Positions 8,495 through 17,064 of a stretch of DNA of 46,550 nucleotides are shown here, piece after piece (position 1 is the first letter of the stretch; each line of letters starts with the position of its first letter). The notes below the pieces were generated by a model. It did not search any database and was not told where the DNA came from. It saw nothing but the letters and a program-made list of their open reading frames with translations. Both the position numbers and the translations under genes were made by a program. This stretch comes from Halomonas halmophila (GTDB lineage Bacteria > Pseudomonadota > Gammaproteobacteria > Pseudomonadales > Halomonadaceae), in contig NZ_BJOC01000034.1 of NCBI RefSeq assembly GCF_006540005.1, positions 1 through 46,550 on the forward strand, written 5' to 3'.

Positions 8495-9486
8495 CATACG
8501 CCTCCTCTCCGGAAATTCTTGCCTTTGGCGAGGCCATGAACCTCTTCATGGCCGATACGCCCGGTGACCTGGCGGAAGTGGCTCACTTTCAACGCCGCAT
8601 TGCCGGTGCCGACACCAATGTGGCCATCGGCCTGGCACGCCTGGGCTTTCATGTCGGCTGGCTGAGCCGCGTCGGTGACGACAGCTTCGGTCGCTTTCTG
8701 CGCCACACGCTCGAACAGGAAGGACTGGACTGTCGACACCTCCAGACCGATGACCACCACGCGACGGGACTGGTCTTCAAGGAACGCGCACAGCATGGCG
8801 CCGACCCGCATGTCGAGTATCGCCGACAGGACAGCGCCGCCAGCCAGCTTTCTCCTGCCGATGCCGACGATGTCGACTTCTCGGCCTTGCGCCACCTGCA
8901 CGCCACCGGCATCCCGCCGGCACTCTCGCCCGGCTGTAGCGAACTCTCCCGGCGCCTGCTCGGCGAGGCACGCCACCATGGCGCCAGCCTGTCATTCGAC
9001 CCCAATCTGCGCCCCAGCCTCTGGTCCAGCGAGCGTGAGATGCGCGAGACCCTCAACGACCTGGCCGCCCATACCGACTGGGTGATGCCGGGGCTCGCCG
9101 AGGGCCAGTTGCTGACGGGCCAGGAAACGCCCCACGACATCGCCGGTTTCTATCTCGATCAGGGTGCCGAAGCGGTCTTCCTCAAGCTCGGCCCCGAAGG
9201 CGGCTACTACCGAGGTCGCCTCGACGGCGAGGAGCGAGCCGTCAGCGTACCCGGCGTCCCGGTAGCCGAGGTGGTCGATACCGTCGGCGCCGGCGACGGC
9301 TTCGCGGTCGGCGTGATCAGCGCCCTGCTGGATGGCGGCTCGCCTAATCAGGCCCTGCAGCGCGGCTGCCTGATCGGCGCCGAGGCCGTGCAGGTCTCCG
9401 GCGACATGGAAGGCCTGCCGCATCGCGACACCCTGGAGCGTCTCGAGGCCGCCCTCGACGACACCTCTCGGAGGAGTGCCCAATGA
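8491..9486 (+). CDS. kguK: PfkB-family sugar-acid kinase, 2-ketogluconate kinase-like
   Basis: Ribokinase-fold kinase (331 aa) predicted to phosphorylate 2-ketogluconate at C6. The N-terminus has the substrate lid region RIAGADTNVAIGLARLG (residues 36-52), and the C-terminus has the PfkB signature DTVGAGDGFAVG with catalytic Asp269. The N-terminal third resembles KguK of pseudomonads as I recall it. 2-keto-3-deoxygluconate kinase (KdgK) is the main alternative; it is relevant because the uxuA operon nearby makes that compound and no other such kinase is in the window. ATGA overlaps occur at both ends, so the gene is translationally coupled to the repressor and the reductase. Confidence 0.8.
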   Translation: MTYASSPEILAFGEAMNLFMADTPGDLAEVAHFQRRIAGADTNVAIGLARLGFHVGWLSRVGDDSFGRFLRHTLEQEGLDCRHLQTDDHHATGLVFKERAQHGADPHVEYRRQDSAASQLSPADADDVDFSALRHLHATGIPPALSPGCSELSRRLLGEARHHGASLSFDPNLRPSLWSSEREMRETLNDLAAHTDWVMPGLAEGQLLTGQETPHDIAGFYLDQGAEAVFLKLGPEGGYYRGRLDGEERAVSVPGVPVAEVVDTVGAGDGFAVGVISALLDGGSPNQALQRGCLIGAEAVQVSGDMEGLPHRDTLERLEAALDDTSRRSAQ

Positions 9487-10451
9487 CCAAACGCATCCTG
9501 GTATACCGCCCCCTCGACGAGGGTCAGCTCGCACGACTGGAGCGCGACTTTCATGTCGACTATCTGCCGGAGGTCAGCCGCGCCGAGGACCCGGCCTTCC
9601 TTGACGCCCTGACCCAGGCTCATGGTCTGGTCGGCGCCAGCCTGCCGATCACCCCGAAGCTGCTCGATCGGGCTCCGCATCTCGAGGCCATCGCCAGCAT
9701 CTCGGTGGGCTACGACAACTATCCGGTGGACGAACTGACCCGACGCTGCATACTCCTGTGCAATACCCCCGACGTGCTGACCGAAACCACCGCCGACACC
9801 GGTTTTTTGCTGATCATGGCCACGGCACGCCGGGCCGTGGAACTGGCCGGGATGGTCCAGCGCGGCGAATGGCGCGAGAGTATCGGCAGGGAATCGTTCG
9901 GCACCGATGTGCACGGCAAGACACTCGGCATGGTCGGCTTCGGGCGCATCGGCGCCGCCATCGCGCGACGCGGTGCCCTGGGCTTCGGCATGTCCATTCT
10001 TTACTCCAATTCATCCCCCAAGCCGGCGTTGGAAGACGAGCTGGGAGCGCAGCGCCGCGACTTTAATGACCTGCTTGCCGAGGCCGACATCGTTTGCGTC
10101 ACCGTACCCCTTACCCCAGACACACAACATCTGTTTGGCGCCCGCGAGTTCGCCCTGATGAAATCCTCGGCGATCTTCATCAACGTCGCTCGCGGCAAGG
10201 TGGTCGATGAAACAGCGCTGATCGAGGCACTTCGCAAGGGCATACCGCACGCCGCCGGCCTCGACGTCTTCGAGCGCGAACCACTGCCGACGGACTCGCC
10301 GCTGCCGCACATGACCAATGTTGTGGCTCTGCCCCACATCGGCTCGGCGACCCAAGAGACGCGCACCGCCATGGCGGACCTCGCGGTCGCCAATATCCTT
10401 GCCGCTCTTAACGGCGAACGACCGCCCAGCCCGGTCAACGCATCGACTTGA
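9483..10451 (+). CDS. kguD: 2-hydroxyacid dehydrogenase, 2-keto-6-phosphogluconate reductase-like
   Basis: NAD(P)-dependent D-2-hydroxyacid dehydrogenase (322 aa). In a KguK context it would reduce 2-keto-6-phosphogluconate to 6-phosphogluconate. The Rossmann motif GMVGFGRIG lies at residues 149-157. The catalytic triad is Arg237 (NVARGKV), Glu266 (DVFEREPL) and His285 (LPHIGSAT). GhrB/TkrA glyoxylate/hydroxypyruvate reductase is the nearest alternative name and the families overlap. It follows the kinase with an ATGA overlap and a strong GGAGGAG ribosome site. A stem-loop separates it from the TRAP genes. Confidence 0.82.
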   Translation: MTKRILVYRPLDEGQLARLERDFHVDYLPEVSRAEDPAFLDALTQAHGLVGASLPITPKLLDRAPHLEAIASISVGYDNYPVDELTRRCILLCNTPDVLTETTADTGFLLIMATARRAVELAGMVQRGEWRESIGRESFGTDVHGKTLGMVGFGRIGAAIARRGALGFGMSILYSNSSPKPALEDELGAQRRDFNDLLAEADIVCVTVPLTPDTQHLFGAREFALMKSSAIFINVARGKVVDETALIEALRKGIPHAAGLDVFEREPLPTDSPLPHMTNVVALPHIGSATQETRTAMADLAVANILAALNGERPPSPVNAST

Positions 10452-10473
10452 AGACCCTGTTACATCGACGCAT

Positions 10474-10505
10474 GAGGCCCTGGCCGAGCCGGGCACCAGG
10501 GCCTC
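10474..10505 (+). other. intercistronic stem-loop between kguD and dctP
   Basis: A perfect 10-bp inverted repeat GAGGCCCTGG / CCAGGGCCTC with a 12-nt loop, followed by TATATC. The genes on both sides share direction and theme, so I read it as a processing or partial termination element rather than an operon end. A promoter for dctP after it cannot be excluded. Confidence 0.5.
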
Positions 10506-10556
10506 TATATCCCACTCCGTCCCGGCGAGACCCCATAACAATCAAGAGGTAGCAAC

Positions 10557-11558
10557 ATGCTCACGACACGTACAAAACCCAAGCACTTTCTCAAGCACCT
10601 CATCACCGGTGCCACTCTGCTCGCCACTCTCGGCACGACAGGCCTCGCCCAGGCAGTCGAGTTGCGCTTCGGCCACGGTGGTACCGAAGACACCGCCTAC
10701 CACCTCGGCGCGACCCGCTTCAAGGAGCTGGTAGAGGACAAGAGCGGCGGCGATATCAGCGTCCAGATCATGGGCAACTCGGTGCTTGGCCATGAAACCG
10801 AAATGTTCGAGCAGCAGATGGCTGGAGCGCTGGACTTGTCGATCATCAACCCTGGCCTGATCACCGACTTCTCGTCCACCGCCAATGTCTTCTCCATCCC
10901 CTTCCTGTATCGCGACCAGGAGCATTGGCAGGCCGTGCTCGATGGCGAAGTGGGCCGCGAGATTGCAGATCGAATCACGGACGAGACCGGCGTCAAGGTA
11001 TTGGCCTTCTTCGGTGGCGGCAAGCGGCAGATTGTCAGCAGCCGTCCGCTCGAGAGCCTCGACGACCTGAAGGGTATGAAACTGCGCACCAACCCGACCG
11101 AGCCCTTAATTGCCGCCTGGTCGGCCCTGGGTACCGAGCCCACGGTCATGGCCTGGAAGGAGATCTACACGGGCCTTCAGCTCGGCGCCATAGACGGGTT
11201 GCTCAACGAGGCCGAGTGGATCCATCGCATGCGGTTCCACGAAGTCGCCCCGCACATCGGCCTTTCCAAACACGACATCACCGTGCGCCTGCTAACCATG
11301 TCGCAGATGTCCTGGGATCGCCTCGACGAGAGCCAGCAGCAGGCCGTGATGGAAGCCGCCCGCGAGGCCGCGAGCTACGCACGCCAAGTCCAGCTGGAAC
11401 AGGACGCCGAGGCTTTGGACCTGCTCGTCGAGGAAGGTGCCACCCTGCATGAACTGGACCGCCAGCGCATGCAGGAGATCGTCCGTGAGCCGCTCGCCGA
11501 AGTCGTCGAGGAAATGGGGCTGGCCGAGCTGCGACAGAAGATCGCCAACGTTCAGTGA
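10557..11558 (+). CDS. dctP: TRAP transporter substrate-binding protein DctP
   Basis: Periplasmic binding protein (333 aa) of a tripartite ATP-independent transporter. A signal peptide is evident (hydrophobic segment about residues 14-31, cleavage near AQA-VE). The body has the conserved TRAP arginine region MKLRTNPTEP, which coordinates substrate carboxylates. The ligand is unknown; a sugar acid such as 2-ketogluconate is inferred from kguK and kguD upstream. It replaces the MFS importer KguT usual in pseudomonads. The membrane subunits follow after a stem-loop. Confidence 0.9.
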   Translation: MLTTRTKPKHFLKHLITGATLLATLGTTGLAQAVELRFGHGGTEDTAYHLGATRFKELVEDKSGGDISVQIMGNSVLGHETEMFEQQMAGALDLSIINPGLITDFSSTANVFSIPFLYRDQEHWQAVLDGEVGREIADRITDETGVKVLAFFGGGKRQIVSSRPLESLDDLKGMKLRTNPTEPLIAAWSALGTEPTVMAWKEIYTGLQLGAIDGLLNEAEWIHRMRFHEVAPHIGLSKHDITVRLLTMSQMSWDRLDESQQQAVMEAAREAASYARQVQLEQDAEALDLLVEEGATLHELDRQRMQEIVREPLAEVVEEMGLAELRQKIANVQ

Positions 11559-11571
11559 CAGAAAGCCTGCC

Positions 11572-11596
11572 GGCCGGGGCATCACGCGCCCCGGCC
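11572..11596 (+). other. intercistronic stem-loop between dctP and dctQ
   Basis: A perfect 9-bp GC inverted repeat GGCCGGGGC / GCCCCGGCC with a 7-nt loop, 14 bp after the dctP stop. The second TRAP operon has a very similar structure at the same gene junction (18946-18969). Such elements may keep binding-protein mRNA levels above those of the membrane subunits. Confidence 0.55.
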
Positions 11597-11626
11597 TCCG
11601 AATCTCGACTTCGGGAGGACGCCACC

Positions 11627-12229
11627 ATGAGACGCCTGTTGCAAGGCCTGACTTATCTCAATCGCGGGCTGGAGCGCTGCCTTCACTGGCTATTGCTGGC
11701 CTTGCTGTTCGGCTTCATCGCTCTGATTGTCTACCAGATTGTCAGCCGCAACTTGCCCCTGATGCCTCGCCTGTACTGGACCGAAGAGTTCAGTCGTTTC
11801 GCCTTTCAGTGGATGATCATGCTCGGCACCGCCATCGGCGTGCTGCATGCCGATCACTTCGTCCTTGAGGTATTCCCCCGCGGCTCGCGAGCCAGCCTGG
11901 TGACACGTTGGATCCGCGATCTTGCCTGTCTGGCCATCGGCCTGCTCTTCGTCGTCCACGGCAAGGATTTCGCTCTGTCCGGCCTGCGACGCGAAGCCAC
12001 TGCTTCGGGACTGTCGATGATCTACGTCTATTCGGCCTTCAGTGTCAGCGGTCTGCTCATCATCCTGTTCAGCGCCCAGCGGCTTCTGTACGCCCTGCTC
12101 GACGGCATGTCCCGCATGGAAACCGATCTCGATACGCCCGACGCTGTCGAGGAGGCCCTCGACGCGCAAGGCGAACACGGCAGCGAACTGGATACATCTC
12201 TCACCTCTACCGACGGGAGAACGCCATGA
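11627..12229 (+). CDS. dctQ: TRAP transporter small permease DctQ
   Basis: Four-helix inner-membrane subunit (200 aa) that joins DctM to form the sodium-driven TRAP permease. Hydrophobic segments lie near residues 20-40, 55-80, 95-115 and 130-155, with the family feature WTEEFSRFAFQW after helix 1. I chose the ATG at 11627 because GGGAGG stands upstream; a GTG at 11555 overlapping the dctP stop would add 24 polar residues. The C-terminal 40 residues are acidic and unusually long. Its stop overlaps the dctM start in ATGA. Confidence 0.9.
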   Translation: MRRLLQGLTYLNRGLERCLHWLLLALLFGFIALIVYQIVSRNLPLMPRLYWTEEFSRFAFQWMIMLGTAIGVLHADHFVLEVFPRGSRASLVTRWIRDLACLAIGLLFVVHGKDFALSGLRREATASGLSMIYVYSAFSVSGLLIILFSAQRLLYALLDGMSRMETDLDTPDAVEEALDAQGEHGSELDTSLTSTDGRTP

Positions 12230-13533
12230 TGCCCATGGACGCCGTCTTCATTCTGCCCTGGCTGCTGTTCGGCCTGCTCGGCGTGCTGATCATCGCCGGG
12301 GTACCGATCGCCATGGCCCTGGTACTCACCGCCGCCGGCATGATCCTGCTCGACCCGCGCCTGACCTATTGGATCATGTTCCAGCGCATGTACAACGGCA
12401 TGGACTCGTTCGTACTGCTCGCCGTGCCGCTGTTCCTGCTGGCCGGCAACCTGATGAACGCCGCTCGAATCACCGATCGACTGATCACCCTGTGCATGCG
12501 CCTGGTAGGCCACTTCAAGGGTGCCCTGGCACACGTCAACGTGATGGTCAGCATGCTGTTCGCCGGGGTCTCCGGTTCCTCGACGGCCGACAGCGCCGGG
12601 GTCGGTACCGTGCTGATACCGGCCATGCAGCGCGAAGGATACCCGAGCCACTTCTCGGTGGCCGTGACCGCCGCTTCATCGGTCATGGGGATCATCATTC
12701 CGCCCTCCATCAACATGATCGTCTGGGGCGCCCTTACCAACACCTCCATCGCCGGCTTGTTCCTCGGTGGTATCCTGCCCGGCGTGATGATCGGTGTGGC
12801 CCAGCTGGCCCTCAACATCGGCTATGTGCGACGCTACCAAGTACCGGTCCGTCGCCGGGCTTCGCTGTCCGAACTAGCGCACTCGAGCAAGGATGGCCTG
12901 TTGGCCGCCGGCATCCCGGTGGTCATCATCGGCGGCATCACCCTGGGGCTGGTCACCCCCACCGAGGCGGCCGTGATCGCCGTCCTCTATGCCCTGGCAC
13001 TGGGCACCATTGTCTACAGGGAGCTCAGCCCCTCCAAAGTACTCAATGCCTCTACCGACACCGTACGCCTCTGTTCCCTGTCGCTGTTCAGCCTGGTCGG
13101 CGCGGCGATTTTCGGATATCTGATCAGCTTCTATCAGATCCCGCCCAAGCTGATGGCCGGCGTCGATATCAGCGATCCCGTGGTGCTCCTGCTGGTCATG
13201 ACCGTTGTCATGCTGGTCATCGGCACCTTCATGGATTCCCTGCCGGCCATGGCCATCATGGCGCCGATCTTCCAGCCCCTAGCCATGCAGGCCGGGGTCC
13301 ATCCGGTGCAATTCGGCGTCATCGGCGTCATGGCACTGGGTCTGGGGCTGATCACTCCACCTTATGGGCTATGCCTGATGATCTCGGCGAAGATCGGCGG
13401 GATTCCGCTGCTCCAGGCGCTCGGTACGACCCTGCTGTACCTGGCCATCATGCTCGGCGTGATCCTGCTGCTGATTTTCTATCCAGACCTGATTCTGATG
13501 CTGCCCCGCCTGATCGCCCCCGATTTCGTGTGA
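12226..13533 (+). CDS. dctM: TRAP transporter large permease DctM
   Basis: Large membrane subunit (435 aa) with about twelve hydrophobic segments. Family motifs include LLAGNLMNAARIT, FAGVSGSSTADSAGVG and PTEAAVIAVLYAL. It should import the ligand of the upstream DctP by sodium symport. It starts inside the end of dctQ (ATGA). The preceding GGGAGA acts as ribosome site; a second ATG follows immediately and could also serve. A YieH-like phosphatase gene follows after 73 bp. Confidence 0.93.
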   Translation: MMPMDAVFILPWLLFGLLGVLIIAGVPIAMALVLTAAGMILLDPRLTYWIMFQRMYNGMDSFVLLAVPLFLLAGNLMNAARITDRLITLCMRLVGHFKGALAHVNVMVSMLFAGVSGSSTADSAGVGTVLIPAMQREGYPSHFSVAVTAASSVMGIIIPPSINMIVWGALTNTSIAGLFLGGILPGVMIGVAQLALNIGYVRRYQVPVRRRASLSELAHSSKDGLLAAGIPVVIIGGITLGLVTPTEAAVIAVLYALALGTIVYRELSPSKVLNASTDTVRLCSLSLFSLVGAAIFGYLISFYQIPPKLMAGVDISDPVVLLLVMTVVMLVIGTFMDSLPAMAIMAPIFQPLAMQAGVHPVQFGVIGVMALGLGLITPPYGLCLMISAKIGGIPLLQALGTTLLYLAIMLGVILLLIFYPDLILMLPRLIAPDFV

Positions 13534-13606
13534 GCCTGCATCGCGCCGACCGGCCGGGTACACTGGACGGCGGCGCCCCCATTCATGACCGACCCACGAG
13601 GCCCAC

Positions 13607-14305
13607 ATGCCCGAGACACCATCCCCAGCTCCTCTCTGCCTGCTGTTCGACTCCGATGGCACCCTGGTCGACAGCGAGATCCTGCTGGCCGAGGTCATGG
13701 CCGATGTCCTGACCGAATATGGACTGCCCTTTACCGCGCGTCAGTATATGGAGGAGTTTCGGGGCATGCGCTTCTACGACATTGTCGATACCCAGCAGCG
13801 CCTGCACGGGACCTTGTCCGAGGACAACCTGACTCACATTGAGGCCGTCATGCGCACTCGCATGCAGGCGCGCATGGAAGCCGAGTTGCTCGCCATCGAC
13901 GGCATGCCCGAGGCCCTCGACTCGCTGACCGACTACCCCAAGGCTGTGGTCTCGAACGGTCCGGATCACAAGATTCGCTGCGCCATGACCAGCACCGGTC
14001 TGGCACATCACTTCGGCGAGCACCTGTTCAGCGCCTATACCCTGGGAGTCTGGAAACCCGATCCCGGCCTCTACCTCAAGGCGGCCGAGGCCATGGAGTA
14101 TCCACCCGAACGCTGCGTGGTGATCGACGATGCCGCGGTCGGGGTGGAAGCCGGGCTGGCCGCCGGCATGCAGGTCATTCACCTCAACCACTTCCCCGAC
14201 GAGGAAGCCACCCCGGACAGTGCCATCGCCATCGAGCATGCCCGGGAGTTACCCGCGATCATCGCGCGACTGGCACGGGACGTGGTCAAAACCACGACCG
14301 CCTGA
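13607..14305 (+). CDS. HAD-family phosphatase, YieH-like (second copy)
   Basis: Paralogue (232 aa) of the protein at 5168-5842, with motif I FDSDGTLVDSE, VVSNGPDHKI, WKPDP and VIDDAAVG. The YieH branch includes 6-phosphogluconate phosphatase. Here it ends an operon predicted to produce 6-phosphogluconate, which fits a safety-valve or proofreading role, though this is inference. The start at 13607 has only a weak ribosome site. The gene converges on uxuA, with an 11-bp inverted repeat between them. Confidence 0.85.
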   Translation: MPETPSPAPLCLLFDSDGTLVDSEILLAEVMADVLTEYGLPFTARQYMEEFRGMRFYDIVDTQQRLHGTLSEDNLTHIEAVMRTRMQARMEAELLAIDGMPEALDSLTDYPKAVVSNGPDHKIRCAMTSTGLAHHFGEHLFSAYTLGVWKPDPGLYLKAAEAMEYPPERCVVIDDAAVGVEAGLAAGMQVIHLNHFPDEEATPDSAIAIEHARELPAIIARLARDVVKTTTA

Positions 14306-14345
14306 TTCATCCACAGCCCTGGCGCACACCATGACTGTGGATGAA
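14306..14345. terminator. inverted repeat between convergent operons
   Basis: A perfect 11-bp inverted repeat TTCATCCACAG / CTGTGGATGAA with an 18-nt loop, starting right after the phosphatase stop and 22 bp from the uxuA stop. It is symmetric and lies between convergent operons, so it could serve both. It lacks T tracts, so intrinsic termination is uncertain. Confidence 0.45.
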
Positions 14346-14366
14346 AGGGCAGATGGCGAGCAGAAT

Positions 14367-15554
14367 TCAGCGTGTCAACGCATCGAGGTACCGCACCGTC
14401 AGCTCCACGCCGCGCAGCTCGGCCAGGCCCTTGAGACGGCCGTAGAGCGGGTAGCCCGGTGCGGTGTTGCGGTGCTGGTCGTCGAGGATGTGGTGGCCGT
14501 GGTCGGGACGCAGCGGTAACCGCGGACCACCTTCGCGCTCGCGGCGGCACTCCTCGGCGACCAGCGCCCGGATGACACCGACCATGTCCACATCACCGTC
14601 CAGATGATGGGCCTCGTGGAAGGAGCGCGGGTCCGAGGCCTCGCGCCGGGTCGAACGCAGATGGGCGAAGTAAATATGCGGACCGAAGCGTTCGGCCATC
14701 GCCACCAGATCGATATCGGCACTAACACCGTAGGAACCGGTGCACAGCGTCAGGCCGTTGGCCGGGCTGGGCGCGGCATCGAGGATCCACTGGACATCCT
14801 CGGGGCCGGACACCACCCGCGGCAGGCCGAGCAGCGGACAGGGCGGGTCGTCGGGATGGATCGCCAGACGCACACCCACCTCCTCGGCCACCGGGACGAT
14901 AGCGGCCAGGAAATCCCCCAGGTGCTCGCGCAGCCGCTCGGCGTCGGTCTCGGCATATTCAGCCAGCACTCCGCGGAACTGCTCCAGGGTGTAGTGTTCC
15001 TCGGCGCCGGGCAGCCCTGCGATGACGGTATTCACCAACCGCTCGCGGCCGACTTCGTCAAGGCCATCAAGATAGTCCCTGGCCTTGGCCTTCTCAGCAT
15101 CGCTGTACTCACCTTCGGCGCCAGGGCGAGCCAGCAGATAGAGGTCGAAGGCGGCGAAGGCTGTTTGCTCGAAGCGTAGCGCCAGACCGCCGTCTGGCAG
15201 GCGCCAGGCCAGGTCGGTACGCGTCCAGTCGAGCACCGGCATGAAGTTGTAACAGACGGTATCGATGCCGCAGGCCGCCAGGTTGCGCAGCGTCTGCTGG
15301 TAAGCGGCAATATAAGCGTCGCGTCCCGGCAGGCCCTGCTTGATGGCCTCGTGCACCGGCACACTCTCCACCACCGACCATGAGAGTCCGGCCGCCTCGA
15401 TCATGCGCTTGCGCGCCTCGATGGCCTCGACCGGCCAGACCTCGCCATTGGGAATCTCGTGCAGCGCGGTGACGATGCCGGTGGCCCCGGTCTGGCGGAT
15501 CTCGTCGAGGGTGATGGGGTCGGCGGGGCCGAACCAGCGCCAGGTATGTTCCAT
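14367..15554 (-). CDS. uxuA: D-mannonate dehydratase UxuA
   Basis: Xylose-isomerase-like TIM barrel enzyme (395 aa) that dehydrates D-mannonate to 2-keto-3-deoxy-D-gluconate. The N-terminus [15 protein letters not shown] and the blocks [23 protein letters not shown] and HLRSTRRE are typical, with the metal-binding DHGHHILDD near the C-terminus. The ATG at 15554 gives the family N-terminus; a further upstream start would overlap the intergenic ribosome site. It is last in the operon, 16 bp after uxuB. An unrelated mannonate dehydratase, ManD, is encoded at 21060-22271 in the same operon. Confidence 0.95.
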   Translation of the reverse strand: MEHTWRWFGPADPITLDEIRQTGATGIVTALHEIPNGEVWPVEAIEARKRMIEAAGLSWSVVESVPVHEAIKQGLPGRDAYIAAYQQTLRNLAACGIDTVCYNFMPVLDWTRTDLAWRLPDGGLALRFEQTAFAAFDLYLLARPGAEGEYSDAEKAKARDYLDGLDEVGRERLVNTVIAGLPGAEEHYTLEQFRGVLAEYAETDAERLREHLGDFLAAIVPVAEEVGVRLAIHPDDPPCPLLGLPRVVSGPEDVQWILDAAPSPANGLTLCTGSYGVSADIDLVAMAERFGPHIYFAHLRSTRREASDPRSFHEAHHLDGDVDMVGVIRALVAEECRREREGGPRLPLRPDHGHHILDDQHRNTAPGYPLYGRLKGLAELRGVELTVRYLDALTR

Positions 15555-15570
15555 GGGAGGATCCTCTCGG

Positions 15571-17058
15571 TCAGGCCCGCGCGAGAGCGGCCAGCGCTCC
15601 GGCAAGCCCGTGTCGTGTCAGGGTGGTGTAGGCAGTGACGACCGCCTCGGCGAAGCCCGGCTCGGCCGCCAGCGTCGGCGGGATGACATCCTCGACGGCC
15701 AGGAAAGCTGGCACCAGGACGTTGGCCTCGCCGCCGTGGCGCGCGTGGAGGCCCGCCAGGTGACTGGCCAGCGGATCGTCCACCGGGTGGGATTGGCCGG
15801 CCAGGTCGTCGCCAGCCGTGTAGCGAATCCAGGCCGCCACGCCGAGCGCGGTGCAGGGCACTTCGCCACCAGCCGCCAGGCGTGCCTGGGCACCATGCAG
15901 CCAACGCTGGGGTAATTTCTGAGAGCCGTCCATGGCGATCTGCTGCAGTCGATGACGCAGGCTGTCATTGGCGAAGCGCTCGAGCAACTGCTCGGCATAG
16001 GCGGCGAGATCGGTATCCTCGGGCATGGCCAGAGTCGGGGCGGCCTCCTCGAGCATGTAACGCCGCAGCAGGGCCACCAGGTCGTCGCGGCTGACCGCCT
16101 CGGCCACCGTCTCGATGCCGTCCAGAACGCCCAGATAGGCGAGCAACGAGTGGCTGCCGTTGAGCATGCGCAGTTTCATGGTCTCGAAGGGCGCCACGTC
16201 GGCGACCATCTCCACACCCTCCGCCTCCCAGGCCGGCCGTCCCTCTGGGAAGTCGTCCTCGATCACCCACTGGCTGAAGGCTTCACCAACCACGGCGTTG
16301 GCGTCCTCGATGCCGAGCTCGGCCAGGCGGGCAAAGTCGGCCTCAGTCATGGCCGGCACGATGCGATCGACCATGCTGCACGGAAAGGCCACCTCCCGCT
16401 TGATCCAGGTCACCAGCGTGGCATCGCGTCGCTCAGCCAACTGAATCACGGCATTGCGGGTGCGCTTGCCGTTGTCGGGCATGTTGTCGCAGCTGAGCAC
16501 CGTGAATGGCGCCAGCCCCGCCGCCCGACGGCGCTCCAGGCCCTCGACCAGCAGCCCCGGGGCCGTGCACGGGGACTCAGGATCGGCGATATCCGCGGCG
16601 ATCAGCGGGTCGTCAACAAGTAACTCGCCACTGGCCGGGCTCAGGAAATACCCCTTCTCGGTCACCGTCAGCGTCACGATACGCGTCTCGGGCGAGGCGA
16701 GACGCGCCAGCAGCGTCTCGCGGTCGCGTCCCCAGGAGCCCTGGCCGTCGCAATCGCCGACCTCTTTCTTGCCGGTGAACAACGTCTCCTTGATCACGCC
16801 GACCTCGCGGACGGTGACATGCTCGCTATCCGCGTACTCGGCCACATGGTAACGATGACCCGCCTCGTGCAGAGCATCCACCAATGCCACATTGGCACGC
16901 AGGTTGACGCTGCTCACGCCCCAGCCGGTGTCTCCTGTGCGCTGACGATAACGCTCCAGGTAGACTGCCTGGTGGGCGCGGTGAAAGGCACCGAGGCCCA
17001 GATGAACGATGCCGATCTCGATACAGGCCCGTTCTTCAGGGATGTACATTGGAACCAT
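15571..17058 (-). CDS. uxuB: fructuronate reductase, mannitol dehydrogenase family
   Basis: NAD-dependent polyol dehydrogenase-family protein (495 aa) that interconverts D-fructuronate and D-mannonate. The N-terminal [15 protein letters not shown] segment binds NAD. The family active-site pattern K-x4-N-x2-H is present as Lys295...Asn300...His303 in [11 protein letters not shown]. The position next to uxuA supports fructuronate reductase over mannitol or arabinitol dehydrogenase. The ATG at 17058 has GGGGGA about 10 nt upstream; ATG 17049 is also possible. It lies only 6 bp after the dctM stop. Confidence 0.9.
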   Translation of the reverse strand: MVPMYIPEERACIEIGIVHLGLGAFHRAHQAVYLERYRQRTGDTGWGVSSVNLRANVALVDALHEAGHRYHVAEYADSEHVTVREVGVIKETLFTGKKEVGDCDGQGSWGRDRETLLARLASPETRIVTLTVTEKGYFLSPASGELLVDDPLIAADIADPESPCTAPGLLVEGLERRRAAGLAPFTVLSCDNMPDNGKRTRNAVIQLAERRDATLVTWIKREVAFPCSMVDRIVPAMTEADFARLAELGIEDANAVVGEAFSQWVIEDDFPEGRPAWEAEGVEMVADVAPFETMKLRMLNGSHSLLAYLGVLDGIETVAEAVSRDDLVALLRRYMLEEAAPTLAMPEDTDLAAYAEQLLERFANDSLRHRLQQIAMDGSQKLPQRWLHGAQARLAAGGEVPCTALGVAAWIRYTAGDDLAGQSHPVDDPLASHLAGLHARHGGEANVLVPAFLAVEDVIPPTLAAEPGFAEAVVTAYTTLTRHGLAGALAALARA

Positions 17059-17064
17059 GGTCGG

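Noticed and set aside
12042..13712. 556-codon frame overlapping dctQ, dctM and the phosphatase gene
   Set aside because: Runs through three recognised genes in another frame with an Arg/His/Pro-rich translation; not a real gene.
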